From assembly GCA_050303615.1 (NCBI GenBank), contig JBNLCC010000086.1, positions 77,794-141,793 on the forward strand: 64,000 bases of DNA. Reading direction: 5' to 3'. The translations under genes and the position numbers were made by a program. Source of the DNA: CAZDXJ01 sp050303615. GTDB lineage: Bacteria > Pseudomonadota > Gammaproteobacteria > Methylococcales > Methylomonadaceae. Positions 17,852 through 27,211 of the stretch are shown one piece after another; position 1 is the stretch's first letter, and every line of letters begins with the position of its first letter. Below the pieces are notes generated by a model. It made no database searches, was not told where the DNA came from, and saw nothing but the letters and a program-made list of their open reading frames with translations.

Positions 17852-18250
17852 TTACAAACCTAGCAGGTTAGGATAGGAAAAAAAATCAGTTCCTCCAGTG
17901 TTCTGTCGTCGCGATTGGATAAAATGCGCTGGCTGCCGGACAATGTCCCAGGCGGAATAACAGTTCTGCTCGAAATTAACTGCGTTTCGCCGTCCGTAAG
18001 CAATATTTCTCTGATCAGTCTGTAATCGTTGTATGATACTTGTATTCAACGTCGTTCGCTTAGAAACGGTTTTTTTCGTTGCTGAAAAATCCCTGGCGGT
18101 TACGATGCATCCATAGACTGACCGCAGTCGTTGCGCTAATGAATCGGGTTCATAAATCCGTGATTGTACGGTTAACGGGATTCGATAATGAATGCCGGAA
18201 CGATTGTTTATCCAAACCGGCTTCTTGCAGTATAAAAAGCTTTTTGTAAG
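17852..18250 (-). pseudogene. ubiC: chorismate lyase (ubiC), multiply frameshifted
   Basis: Pieces of a UbiC-like protein are spread over three reading frames in the right order. The frame ending at 17852 gives PVWINNRSG, IYEPDSLAQRLRS and, at the very end, FFSYPNLLGL. A second frame adds VSLWMHRNRQGFF and stops at a TAA (18060-18062). A third, after a TGA at 18046-18048, gives RLIREILLTDGE and SSRTVIPPGTLSG, matching the E. coli segments REILLCADGE and GRTVVPVSTLSG. At least three frame changes and stops are needed, so the gene cannot make chorismate lyase (chorismate to 4-hydroxybenzoate for ubiquinone) as read. The open frame from 18424 is therefore not an intact gene. It lies behind recG on the same strand. 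Sequencing error is less likely with so many breaks, but possible. Confidence 0.75.
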
Positions 18251-18449
18251 CAACAGCGTTTTACCTCTTGGGAATGATTGAATGACCTGAAATTTATAGT
18301 TAATTTGCTTCAGTTTACTCTGCATGAACACTCGATGATGGGATTCCATTTCACGAGAGGCGGGTGCTATCATATCATCAAATAGCGTGGAGCAGGATGA
18401 GAGAAATGCTTGGATGATTCTCAATTATTTAATTGAGCAAAAATTGATT

Positions 18450-20543
18450 TTAAACTTCGGCATATTCGTTCGATTTTCCCAGCCAGCGTTCAATGAGCGG
18501 TTGTATTGCTTCGGGAGATTGATGCCGGATAAGATCGGCGGCATCACGGACCTGCGGCAGCAAGGCGGTGTCTCTGCCAAGGTCGGCAACTTTAAAGCGT
18601 ATTTGGCCGGTTTGGCGTGTTCCCAACATTTCGCCCGGGCCACGCAATTGCAGGTCTTTTTCGGCAATTTCAAAACCGTCATTGGTTTCCCGCAGAATAC
18701 TAAGGCGTTCGCGGGCGGTGGTTGATAATGGCGTTTGATACATTAGCAGACAGTAGCTGTCGCCCGGACCGCGTCCGACCCTGCCGCGCAACTGGTGCAA
18801 TTGGGAAAGCCCCAGCCGTTCGGGATTTTCGATAATCATCAAGCCTGCATTCGGAACATCCACGCCGACTTCGATAACCGTTGTCGCCACCAGCAAATCG
18901 ATCCGATGCTGTTTGAAGTTCCGCATAATGAGTTCCTTTTCCGGTGCTTTCATTCTCCCGTGTACTAACGCCACCCGCACGCCCGGCAACGAGCGGGATA
19001 AGGTTTCCAGGGTTTTTTCGGCAGCTTCGCATTGCAAGGCTTCCGATTCTTCTATTAGAGTACAGACCCAATAGGCCTGCCGTCCCATATTGATCCAACC
19101 GTTGATTTTATCGATGACTTGTTGCCTGCGTTCTGCCGGGATAACGCTGGTAATTATCGGTTTTCTTCCCGGCGGTAGTTCATCGATGGTTGAAATATCC
19201 AGGTCGGAATAATTGAGCATCGCCAGGGTGCGCGGGATAGGGGTGGCTGTCATTACCAATTGATGTGGACGCCTTCCACCGATTCGGCCTTTTTCTCTCA
19301 ACGCCAGGCGTTGATGAACGCCGAAGCGATGCTGCTCATCGATGATAACCAGACCGAGTTTGGAAAATACCACATCATCTTGAAAGAGTGCATGGGTGCC
19401 GATGACAATGCCGGCGGTGCCTTGTTCAAGGTCCTCCAACAACTGTTTTCTTGGTATGCCTTTTAACTGCCCGGTGAGAAAACCGATGCGGATATTCCGT
19501 GTTCCAAACCAAGCCTGAAAGTTTCGAAAGTGCTGTTCGGCCAATAATTCGGTCGGCGCCATAACCGCAGTCTGGTAACCTGCATTAATAGCCAGCAAAG
19601 CGGCGGCGGCACAAACGATGGTTTTTCCTGAGCCGACGTCTCCCTGGATCAGACGCATCATCGGTTTGCCGGTGCAGCAGTCGGCCTGCACTTCCTCGAT
19701 GACGCGTTGTTGCGCCTTGGTCAGCGTGAAGGGCAGGGAACCGATAAATTGCGTCAGGATGGTTTTATCTATTTTTAGAGCCGGTGCTTGCAGCGATTGG
19801 TTCTGAATTTTGCTTTGCTGCAGACTTAAGTGGTGGGCCAATAATTCTTCAAACGCCAATCGCTTTAATGCCGGCAGTGTGCCATTTTGCAATTCTTGCG
19901 CGACTGTATCCCGATCCGGCGCATGCAGGCTGACGATTGCCTGGCGAAGCGCGGGTAGTTGCAAGCTGTTCCTCAGCGAAACGGGCAGCCAATCCGGTAA
20001 GGTGCTTGCAGCATTTTGGTAAACGCTTAACGCTTGTTTGATTGCATTTCTAAGCGTATTTTGCCGCACGCCTTCGGTCAATGAATACACTGGTGTCAGT
20101 GCTGTTTCAGTAATGCAGTCGTCTACGGTCGTAATGATTTTATAATCGGGATGGACCATTTCCAAACCGGCATAGCCGTACCTGACCTCACCAAAACAGC
20201 TCAGCAATGTTCCTGTTTGCAACTGCATTTGCTGCTTGGCGCTGAAATGGAAAAACCGCAACGTCAGAAATCCCGTGCCGTCACTGATTCTGCAAAGCAA
20301 ACTGCGCCGTCGGCCGTTCAAAACGTCAGTTATTGCTACGCGGCCGCAGATTAATGCGCTGACACCGGCATAAAGGGAACCGATCCGATAAATCCGGGTG
20401 CGGTCCTCATAGCGTAAAGGCAAATGAAACAACAAATCCACTATCCTGAAAATTTGTAATTTTTCCAGGCGGGATGCCGTTTGCCGGCCAATCCCGGCTA
20501 ATGAAACAACGGGTTGTTCAAGGATATCCCGCGCTTTTGTCAT
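18450..20543 (-). CDS. recG: ATP-dependent DNA helicase RecG
   Basis: 697 residues from the ATG (a TTG six codons upstream is another option), close to E. coli RecG (693). It processes stalled forks and Holliday junctions. The N-terminal wedge/OB part includes RYEDRTRIY. The helicase core has GDVGSGKT (Walker A), DEQHRFGVHQR (motif II), MTATPIPRTLA (motif III) and the C-terminal QLRGRVGRG (motif VI). The order recG-ridA-spoT-rpoZ on one strand is widely conserved in Gammaproteobacteria. Confidence 0.97.
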   Translation of the reverse strand: MTKARDILEQPVVSLAGIGRQTASRLEKLQIFRIVDLLFHLPLRYEDRTRIYRIGSLYAGVSALICGRVAITDVLNGRRRSLLCRISDGTGFLTLRFFHFSAKQQMQLQTGTLLSCFGEVRYGYAGLEMVHPDYKIITTVDDCITETALTPVYSLTEGVRQNTLRNAIKQALSVYQNAASTLPDWLPVSLRNSLQLPALRQAIVSLHAPDRDTVAQELQNGTLPALKRLAFEELLAHHLSLQQSKIQNQSLQAPALKIDKTILTQFIGSLPFTLTKAQQRVIEEVQADCCTGKPMMRLIQGDVGSGKTIVCAAAALLAINAGYQTAVMAPTELLAEQHFRNFQAWFGTRNIRIGFLTGQLKGIPRKQLLEDLEQGTAGIVIGTHALFQDDVVFSKLGLVIIDEQHRFGVHQRLALREKGRIGGRRPHQLVMTATPIPRTLAMLNYSDLDISTIDELPPGRKPIITSVIPAERRQQVIDKINGWINMGRQAYWVCTLIEESEALQCEAAEKTLETLSRSLPGVRVALVHGRMKAPEKELIMRNFKQHRIDLLVATTVIEVGVDVPNAGLMIIENPERLGLSQLHQLRGRVGRGPGDSYCLLMYQTPLSTTARERLSILRETNDGFEIAEKDLQLRGPGEMLGTRQTGQIRFKVADLGRDTALLPQVRDAADLIRHQSPEAIQPLIERWLGKSNEYAEV

Positions 20544-20657
20544 TTGATTGCAAAGGAACAAGTATGCCGATGAAAGGCAAAATCCGGTTTCCGGCTACAG
20601 TACGACATGCTGTCGTTTAATGCTTAACCAACCGGCTAAGTTGGAAAAGGACGTGTT

Positions 20658-21056
20658 TTAGGCATCATATTCCTGCCGGATTTGCATAATGGCATCCATT
20701 TCGACTGAGGCGTCTTTCGGTAATGCAGCAACGCCGACGACAGCCCGGGCAGGATAAGGTTGTTGAAAATATTGTCCCATTATTTCATTCACGATGGGGA
20801 AATCAGCTAAATCGGTTAAGTAGACATTCAACTTCACAATATCGTTGAGATTTCCGCCGGCAGCGGTTGCAACTGCCGTTAGGTTGTCTAACACCCGCCG
20901 TATTTGAACGGAAATATCTCCGGTAACCAAATTCATTGTCCGCGGGTCTAAGGGTATTTGGCCCGACAGGTAAACCGTTTCATCAATTTTTACAGCTTGG
21001 GAATAAGTTCCTATGGCTTGCGGGGCTTGGTCGGTATGCGTGATTATTTTGTTCAT
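20658..21056 (-). CDS. ridA: RidA family enamine/imine deaminase
   Basis: 132 residues, the usual RidA/YjgF size. It hydrolyses reactive enamine and imine intermediates from PLP enzymes. The AIGTYSQAVK start, SGQIPLDP and the ARAVVGVAALPKDASVEMDAI block, with the Arg that binds the substrate carboxylate, are visible. It lies 21 bases after spoT on the same strand, the common spoT-ridA arrangement. Confidence 0.95.
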   Translation of the reverse strand: MNKIITHTDQAPQAIGTYSQAVKIDETVYLSGQIPLDPRTMNLVTGDISVQIRRVLDNLTAVATAAGGNLNDIVKLNVYLTDLADFPIVNEIMGQYFQQPYPARAVVGVAALPKDASVEMDAIMQIRQEYDA

Positions 21057-21077
21057 GAAAATTATCCTGCAATATAG

Positions 21078-23246
21078 CTAGGCTTTGACTCGCGTAATTT
21101 TTAAAACAATAAACAATTTTTTTAATTTACGTATGATGTTGGCAAGGTGAATCCGGTCTCTCACGGTCAAAGTAATCAAATCGATTGAAACCCGGTCATC
21201 CTGGTCGACCACGGTAATATTCTCGATATTGGAGTCCATGCCGGAGATGGTGGATGCAACGGTCGCCAACGTACCACGTTGATTCAATAATTCGATGCGG
21301 ATTTCGGTCGGGAATTCGCCGCTGACTTCGTTGCTCCATTCAACGTCCAGCCAACTGGTTTGTTTTTTTCGGGTGTCCTGGCTGTTACGGCACTCCTGGT
21401 GATGGACGACGATGCCTCTACCCGGATTGAAATAGCCGATGATCGGGTCGCCGGGAATAGGACGGCAGCATTTTGCCAAGGTGACCACCATGCCTTCGGT
21501 ACCTTTTATCATTAACGGCGTTTCAACGCCTTTAACATCATCGGCCAACTTCACTGCGACATGGACATCGTCCTGGCATAAACGTTTGGCAACCAGGAAC
21601 GGCATGCGGTTGCCTAATCCGATATCTTCCAGCAATTGATCGATCGATTTCAACGACAATGCATCGAGTAATTGTTGAAGATGAGTATCCGGCAGCTGAT
21701 CGAGATGCAGGCCCATCGCCTGAAGTTCCTTTTCCAATAATCGGCGGCCCAGGCTAATAGCTTCCTGTTGTTTAAAATGTTTGAGGTAAGTGCGAATCCC
21801 TGTCCGGGCTTTGGCGGTTACCACATAGTTGAGCCAGAGTGGGTTCGGTCTGGCCCAGGATGCGGTAATCACTTCAACGGTAACGCCGTTTTCCAGCTTG
21901 GTTTGCAAAGGCACAAGACGCTTGTCGAGTCGTGCCGAAACACAGGAATTACCGATATCGGTATGTACTGCATAGGCAAAATCGACAATTGTTGCTCCGC
22001 GGGGCAACTTAATAATGCCGCCTTGCGGCGTAAAAACGAACGTTTCCTGGGGAAATAAATCGATTTTCAGGTTATCGATAAATTCAAGGGAATTACCGGC
22101 GGAATTATGAATTTCCATCAAATCCCTGATCCATTCATTGGCCAGGGAATGGAATTGAGAGGATTTTTCATCGTCGGATTTATACAACCAATGCGAAGCG
22201 ATGCCAGACTCGGCGATACGGTCCATTTGGAAGGTTCTGATCTGTATTTCCAACGGGACCCCGTAAGGTCCGAGCAGCACGGTATGCAGCGACTGGTAAC
22301 CGTTAATCTTGGGCAGCGCGATATAATCCTTAAAACGGCCGGGTATCGGTTTATAGAGATTATGCATTATCCCTAAGATCCGGTAGCAAGTATCAACCTG
22401 GTCACAATAAATTCTGAAGGCATAAACATCGAAAACATCGGAAAAAGAGATTTTTTTAACCAACATTTTTTGGTAAATGCTGTAAACATTTTTTTCCCTG
22501 CCGGCAACGTCACAGGCCAAACCGGCTTCCTTCAAACGATTTTTTATCGTGGACTCTATTGTTTCGACTATTTCGCGGCGGTTGCCGCGTGCTTTTTTAA
22601 CCGCGTTCTTGAGGATTCTGCTGCGCATCGGATACATCGCCGCAAATCCCAGCGATTCCAGCTCATGCCGCACTTTGTTCATACCCAGCCGGTTCGCGAT
22701 GGGTGCATAAATGTCCAATGTCTCCTTGGCAATCCGATATTTTTTTTTTGCCGGCATGACACCCAGTGTCCTCATGTTATGCAACCGGTCGGCAAGTTTA
22801 ACCATAATCACCCTGAGGTCACGGGTCATGGCCAGAAACATTTTTCGGACGTTTTCCGCCTGGGTCTCCGCTCGGGATTTATTGTCAATCTGGGTTAACT
22901 TGGTAACGCCGTCGACTAAATCCGCGACCTCTTTGTTGAAAATCCGGCTGAGATCCTGTTTGGTTACCGATGTGTCTTCAAGTACATCGTGCAGGATGGC
23001 GGCCATAATGCCGTTAACATCCATGTGCGTTTCAGCCAAAATAATGGCGACGGTTAGCGGATGGCAAATGTAGGCTTCACCGCTGACCCGGTAATGACCG
23101 GCATGTGCCGCTGCACCGAATTCATAGGAGTGGACGACCTGGTCGATTTGAGACTGATCCAAATAACCGCTTAGCACAAGGCAAAGACGCCTCACCAGTT
23201 TGTCCTGGGGCTGTTCGGTGGCTATATGTTGGGACAGCTCAACCAT
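21078..23246 (-). CDS. spoT: bifunctional (p)ppGpp synthetase/hydrolase SpoT
   Basis: 722 residues with the Rel/Spo order: an HD hydrolase domain (ILHDVLEDT near residue 87), a synthetase domain (GRFKDYIALPKINGYQS near 305), TGS (about 390-450) and a C-terminal ACT domain (about 645-720). The HD motif is intact, so hydrolysis is expected. It controls the stringent alarmone in the cytoplasm. It sits between ridA and rpoZ. The gmk gene that often precedes rpoZ is absent here. Confidence 0.96.
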   Translation of the reverse strand: MVELSQHIATEQPQDKLVRRLCLVLSGYLDQSQIDQVVHSYEFGAAAHAGHYRVSGEAYICHPLTVAIILAETHMDVNGIMAAILHDVLEDTSVTKQDLSRIFNKEVADLVDGVTKLTQIDNKSRAETQAENVRKMFLAMTRDLRVIMVKLADRLHNMRTLGVMPAKKKYRIAKETLDIYAPIANRLGMNKVRHELESLGFAAMYPMRSRILKNAVKKARGNRREIVETIESTIKNRLKEAGLACDVAGREKNVYSIYQKMLVKKISFSDVFDVYAFRIYCDQVDTCYRILGIMHNLYKPIPGRFKDYIALPKINGYQSLHTVLLGPYGVPLEIQIRTFQMDRIAESGIASHWLYKSDDEKSSQFHSLANEWIRDLMEIHNSAGNSLEFIDNLKIDLFPQETFVFTPQGGIIKLPRGATIVDFAYAVHTDIGNSCVSARLDKRLVPLQTKLENGVTVEVITASWARPNPLWLNYVVTAKARTGIRTYLKHFKQQEAISLGRRLLEKELQAMGLHLDQLPDTHLQQLLDALSLKSIDQLLEDIGLGNRMPFLVAKRLCQDDVHVAVKLADDVKGVETPLMIKGTEGMVVTLAKCCRPIPGDPIIGYFNPGRGIVVHHQECRNSQDTRKKQTSWLDVEWSNEVSGEFPTEIRIELLNQRGTLATVASTISGMDSNIENITVVDQDDRVSIDLITLTVRDRIHLANIIRKLKKLFIVLKITRVKA

Positions 23247-23274
23247 GAGAGGTATGATTAGGTAAGTTCGGTAA

Positions 23275-23508
23275 TCAGGCCAGGGTTGTATCTATTTCAC
23301 CGACGGCATGAAGTATTTCCACATTTTCATCATTAACATGGCCGGCGGCGATTTCGCGTAATGCGACGACAGTATCCTTATCTTTGCCTCTTTCTACAAA
23401 TTCGTCCGCGCCTTTGTTTAATTGCCGCGCTCTTTTGCTGGCCAATAAAACTAATTTAAAACGGTTTTCAACATGTTCCAAACAATCTTCTACGGTTACT
23501 CTAGCCAT
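23275..23508 (-). CDS. rpoZ: RNA polymerase omega subunit
   Basis: 77 residues starting MARVTVEDCLEHVENRF, the standard N-terminus of omega, with the conserved NRFKLVLLASKRARQL helix. The ATG at 23508 is preceded by GAGAGG; the longer open frame upstream is not coding. It stabilises the beta-prime subunit and contributes to ppGpp response. It lies 28 bases upstream of spoT in the same direction. Confidence 0.95.
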   Translation of the reverse strand: MARVTVEDCLEHVENRFKLVLLASKRARQLNKGADEFVERGKDKDTVVALREIAAGHVNDENVEILHAVGEIDTTLA

Positions 23509-23772
23509 ATGAAATGCCTCTCTTCGTAATACAAATAAAATATAGGCCGAGACGGGTCGGCCAATCGTAACTATAAAAATTCCGCGCAATCAAAAAGGCA
23601 GTATAAAAATATCCGCTCATACAGTGGTCAGACGCCGGGATATTGCCTATCAAAGATTCGCTGGTTCATTCGCAAACCCACGATGACGCTTTGCCGGAGC
23701 AATGCGGTATTTGCGGTTTGCTGAAAGCCCATACTACATACTATATAAGTATAGAGCTATTTTTTAATCAAT

Positions 23773-24945
23773 TTATCCGCGTTGTTTTAAGATTGCAACG
23801 GCGGGAAGTTCTTTTCCTTCAAGAAATTCAAGGAAGGCACCGCCACCTGTGGAAGTGTAGGATACCCCTTCATTAATTCCGTATTTATCGATTGCCGCCA
23901 GTGTATCGCCTCCGCCGGCGATTGAAAAGGCCTCACTTTCAGCGATTGCTGCACCAAGGGTGCGTGTGCCTTCGCCGAATTGATCAATTTCAAACACACC
24001 AACCGGGCCGTTCCAGACAATCGTTCCGGCATTTTTCAGCATGTCCGCGTATTGTTGTGCAGTTTGCGGGCCGATATCCAGTATCAAGTCATCAGCGTCG
24101 ACGTCCGATACATTTTTTATCGTGGCTGCAGCTGTGTCTGAAAATTCTTTGGCGCAAACAACATCGACGGGGGTTGGAATAGACGCGCCTTTTTGTTCGG
24201 CCATGGCGACCAGTTGCTTTGCTTCTTCAATCAGATCCTGTTCGTAAAGCGAGTTACCGACCGGAAAGCCGGCCGCGGCAATAAAGGTATTGGCAATTCC
24301 ACCGCCGACAATCAATTGATCAACTTTGTCGGACAGCGATTTCAAAACTGTTAATTTGGTGGAAACTTTCGAGCCGCCGACAATCGCCACTAACGGCCTT
24401 GCCGGTGCATCCAGTGCTTTGCCTAATGCATCCAATTCGCTTGACAATAAAGGTCCGGCACAGGCAATTGGGGCATATTGGGCGACGCTATACGTTGACG
24501 CCTGCGCGCGATGGGCGGTGCCGAAAGCATCCATGACGTAGATGTCGCATAACGCAGCCATTTTCTTACCGAGTTCGGCATCATTTTTCTTTTCCCCGAC
24601 GTTAAAGCGGACATTTTCACAGAGGACGACCTCTCCCGGTTCGACGGTTACGCCTTCCAGCCAGTCTTTTTGCAAACGAACCGGTTTTCCCAACAATTCG
24701 GACATGCGCTCGGCGACCGGCTTTAACGAATACTGCTCATCGTACTCTCCCTCCACCGGCCGTCCTAAATGCGACATCAGAATTACTCCGGCCCCGCTCT
24801 GCAAAGCCATCTCCACGGTAGGCAGACTGGCTCGAATACGAATGTCACTGGTGACGGCGCCGTCCTTAACCGGTACATTCAGGTCCTGACGAATCAGCAC
24901 GCGTTTTCCGTTTAAATCCAATTCCGCCATTTTTTTTATCGGCAT
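23773..24945 (-). CDS. pgk: phosphoglycerate kinase
   Basis: 390 residues (E. coli 387). It reversibly phosphorylates 3-phosphoglycerate with ATP. RQDLNVPV near the start, SHLGRP, and the C-terminal nucleotide-binding STGGGAFLEFLEGK are the family signatures. The ATG is preceded by GGAG. It is not next to gap or fba here. The usual gap-pgk-pyk neighbours are missing, and it is divergent from the GGDEF gene. Confidence 0.97.
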   Translation of the reverse strand: MPIKKMAELDLNGKRVLIRQDLNVPVKDGAVTSDIRIRASLPTVEMALQSGAGVILMSHLGRPVEGEYDEQYSLKPVAERMSELLGKPVRLQKDWLEGVTVEPGEVVLCENVRFNVGEKKNDAELGKKMAALCDIYVMDAFGTAHRAQASTYSVAQYAPIACAGPLLSSELDALGKALDAPARPLVAIVGGSKVSTKLTVLKSLSDKVDQLIVGGGIANTFIAAAGFPVGNSLYEQDLIEEAKQLVAMAEQKGASIPTPVDVVCAKEFSDTAAATIKNVSDVDADDLILDIGPQTAQQYADMLKNAGTIVWNGPVGVFEIDQFGEGTRTLGAAIAESEAFSIAGGGDTLAAIDKYGINEGVSYTSTGGGAFLEFLEGKELPAVAILKQRG

Positions 24946-25303
24946 TTTTATCTCCAGGAATTATCTTTTTTGTAAAATTGTTAATACACTGATACGCTGT
25001 ACCGTGAAGTTTTTTAAGTTTCGAGCGGAAACTTTGTTGCTAACGGCACTATTATAAATTGTTTAACGATTTTTAGCTCGACTTCCAAAATGGAGGAACA
25101 TTCGGCATGGGTGGAAGAATTGATCGTTATTATTTTCGCCTATCGGATTTCGGTAACAGGTTGTCTTGTCCTGTTGTTGCGGATTTTTGAATTGGAGGAC
25201 AAAAAAATCGGAAAAATTTGGTATGCCAACGTTTTGTAATGAATATTTGTATGACTCGGCGATGCAATCGATATTACAATGTCTGGATTAACAGTCAGCG
25301 GAA
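24946..25303. other. divergent intergenic region
   Basis: The 358 bases between pgk (minus) and the GGDEF gene (plus) must hold both promoters. An imperfect inverted pair ACAGG/CCTGT lies around 25157-25175. The only ORF of note is the 49-codon frame listed separately. I see no riboswitch-like fold or repeat. Confidence 0.4.
25090..25239 (+). CDS. possible 49-residue membrane peptide
   Basis: An ATG-TAA frame encoding an acidic start, one hydrophobic segment (about residues 11-32) and a Lys-rich end. There is no good ribosome site before the ATG. It lies in the region upstream of the GGDEF gene. It may be spurious. Confidence 0.25.
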   Translation: MEEHSAWVEELIVIIFAYRISVTGCLVLLLRIFELEDKKIGKIWYANVL

Positions 25304-25306
25304 GTG

Positions 25307-27106
25307 ATGCAGCGTATGGATGCTGATAAAATTAACGATAACGATTTAACTAAATTTCCGGTCGAGCTTGCAGAGCGCGTTTGGTGGGTTGGTCACGTCC
25401 AGCAGGATGATAATTTTCAGTGCCATGTGTATCTGATCGAACAGGGAGATCAATCGGTGCTGCTGGACCCGGGGTCGAAGCTGACTTTTGCCAATACGCT
25501 GAGCAAAATTGAACAGATTATTCCATTCACCCAGATACGCTATTTCATTTGCCATCACCAGGACCCCGATATCACAGGCGCATTATCGCTTATCGATGCA
25601 ATGAACTGTCGGGATGATGCGGTTATCATCTCGCATTGGCGTGCCCATGCGCTGTTGAAGCATTATGCGCTCAATATGCCTTTTTGGTTGATTGAAGAGC
25701 ACGATTGGCAATTGCAATTACAAGACCGGCTATTGAAATTCATTTTTACGCCATATGCTCATTTTCCAGGCGCTTTTTGTACGTTCGATACGCTGAGCGG
25801 AGCGATGTTTTCCAGTGACTTGTTCGGCGGTTTTACTGAACGGTTTTCTCTGGTTGCACAAGATGAAAGTTATTTTGAATGTTTGAGGCCATTCCATGAG
25901 CACTACATGCCGAGTCGGGATGTGCTGTGTTATGCGCTGATGCAATTGGAGCAGCATCCGATTAAAATTATTCTGCCCCAGCACGGTTCAATTATTCCGC
26001 AGCAGTTGGTCGATTATATGATTAGCCGATTGAAGCAGTTGGATTGCGGGCTTTTTTTATTGACGCGTAATAAAACCGATATTCAACGCTTATCACAACT
26101 TAACCAAACGCTGCGGGATATCGCTCACACCATGATAGTTACCCGGGATTTTAAGGATTTTGCGGTAAAATTATTGGAGATGACGCAGCGAGTGTTACCG
26201 GTACAATCACTGGAGTTCTATTCAGCGACAGAAAACGGATCGTTGCTGCACTTTGCACCGCATAACCGTTACCGTGGCTATCCCGCTGAAAAGGCGATAC
26301 CGTTTACGGATCTTATCGGAAAAGACAGTAAATATTGGCATGATAATGAATCCGACAGTTATAAATTGATCCAACTGCCTAATGCTGATCAGCGTGAGCG
26401 CCACTGTATATTGTTGCCTTTGTATTCTCCCAGTGAGGGGAAAATTCACGCGATGGTCATCATGCACTTATCCAGGCGTGTTTTGCCGGGCAGGGATTTA
26501 TCTCAATTGATAGAAGAATTAGCGTTGCCGCTAGAAGTCGCACTAGAGCGCGAAACGATCTACCGGACTTTGGATTTGGAAAAACAACGGATCTATGAAC
26601 TGTCGATCCATGATCCGCTTACCGGGCTATATACCAGGCAATATATGCACGATACTATACAGCGCTTGTTTGCCATTCATGATCGGGACAAAAACGCGCA
26701 GGTTGCCGCTGCCATGGTTGATGTCGATCACTTTAAGAATTTCAACGATACCTACGGACATAATCAAGGAGACGAGGTCTTGCGCGAGATCGCCAAAAAA
26801 ATAATGCAGAGTATTCGCGAAGGCGATATCGCGGTGCGCCTGGGCGGAGAAGAAATTATCGTGTTTGTCGTCGGAAAATCAGCAAGCAATATTGAACAAT
26901 TGGGGGAGCACATACGGCATAATGTTGCTACGATGACATTGGCAAAGCTTTTATCCGGAACGTCAATTACAGTCAGCATTGGTGTTGCAGTTAGGCGCCG
27001 GCACGAAAAATTAATTGACTTTATAGGACGTGTAGACAGAGCGCTATACCAGGCTAAAAACAGCGGACGTAACCAGGTTTGTTTCGCGGACGACAGTGAA
27101 GATTAG
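25307..27106 (+). CDS. diiron metallo-beta-lactamase-fold sensor fused to GGDEF
   Basis: About 599 residues in three parts. The N-terminus (about 15-250) is a metallo-beta-lactamase fold of the flavodiiron/ODP kind: CHHQDPDITG (about residue 84), then PYAHFPGAF, FSSDLFGG and LPQHGS supply the expected His/Asp metal ligands. The middle (about 260-425) is helical and may be a GAF-like region. The C-terminus (about 430-595) is a diguanylate cyclase with GGEE in the active site and an RxxD inhibitory site (REGD) five residues before it. It would make cyclic di-GMP in response to oxygen, redox state or another diiron ligand. GTG 25304 or ATG 25316 are other possible starts. Confidence 0.85.
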   Translation: MQRMDADKINDNDLTKFPVELAERVWWVGHVQQDDNFQCHVYLIEQGDQSVLLDPGSKLTFANTLSKIEQIIPFTQIRYFICHHQDPDITGALSLIDAMNCRDDAVIISHWRAHALLKHYALNMPFWLIEEHDWQLQLQDRLLKFIFTPYAHFPGAFCTFDTLSGAMFSSDLFGGFTERFSLVAQDESYFECLRPFHEHYMPSRDVLCYALMQLEQHPIKIILPQHGSIIPQQLVDYMISRLKQLDCGLFLLTRNKTDIQRLSQLNQTLRDIAHTMIVTRDFKDFAVKLLEMTQRVLPVQSLEFYSATENGSLLHFAPHNRYRGYPAEKAIPFTDLIGKDSKYWHDNESDSYKLIQLPNADQRERHCILLPLYSPSEGKIHAMVIMHLSRRVLPGRDLSQLIEELALPLEVALERETIYRTLDLEKQRIYELSIHDPLTGLYTRQYMHDTIQRLFAIHDRDKNAQVAAAMVDVDHFKNFNDTYGHNQGDEVLREIAKKIMQSIREGDIAVRLGGEEIIVFVVGKSASNIEQLGEHIRHNVATMTLAKLLSGTSITVSIGVAVRRRHEKLIDFIGRVDRALYQAKNSGRNQVCFADDSED

Positions 27107-27211
27107 TATTGTTGAAAATAGGGCGAGCAAATACGCTATTGCCGCCAGCGGGCAGTGAAAACTGCTTGACTATCGGTTTTTAATGATGAGTAAAACAGGA
27201 GTGGCGGGACC

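Noticed and set aside
17852..18424. 190-residue open frame taken as an intact novel protein
   Set aside because: Parts of it match chorismate lyase only when joined with two other frames, so it is a decayed gene.
23643..23876. 77-codon plus-strand frame across the end of pgk
   Set aside because: The second half is antisense to pgk and no ribosome site precedes it.
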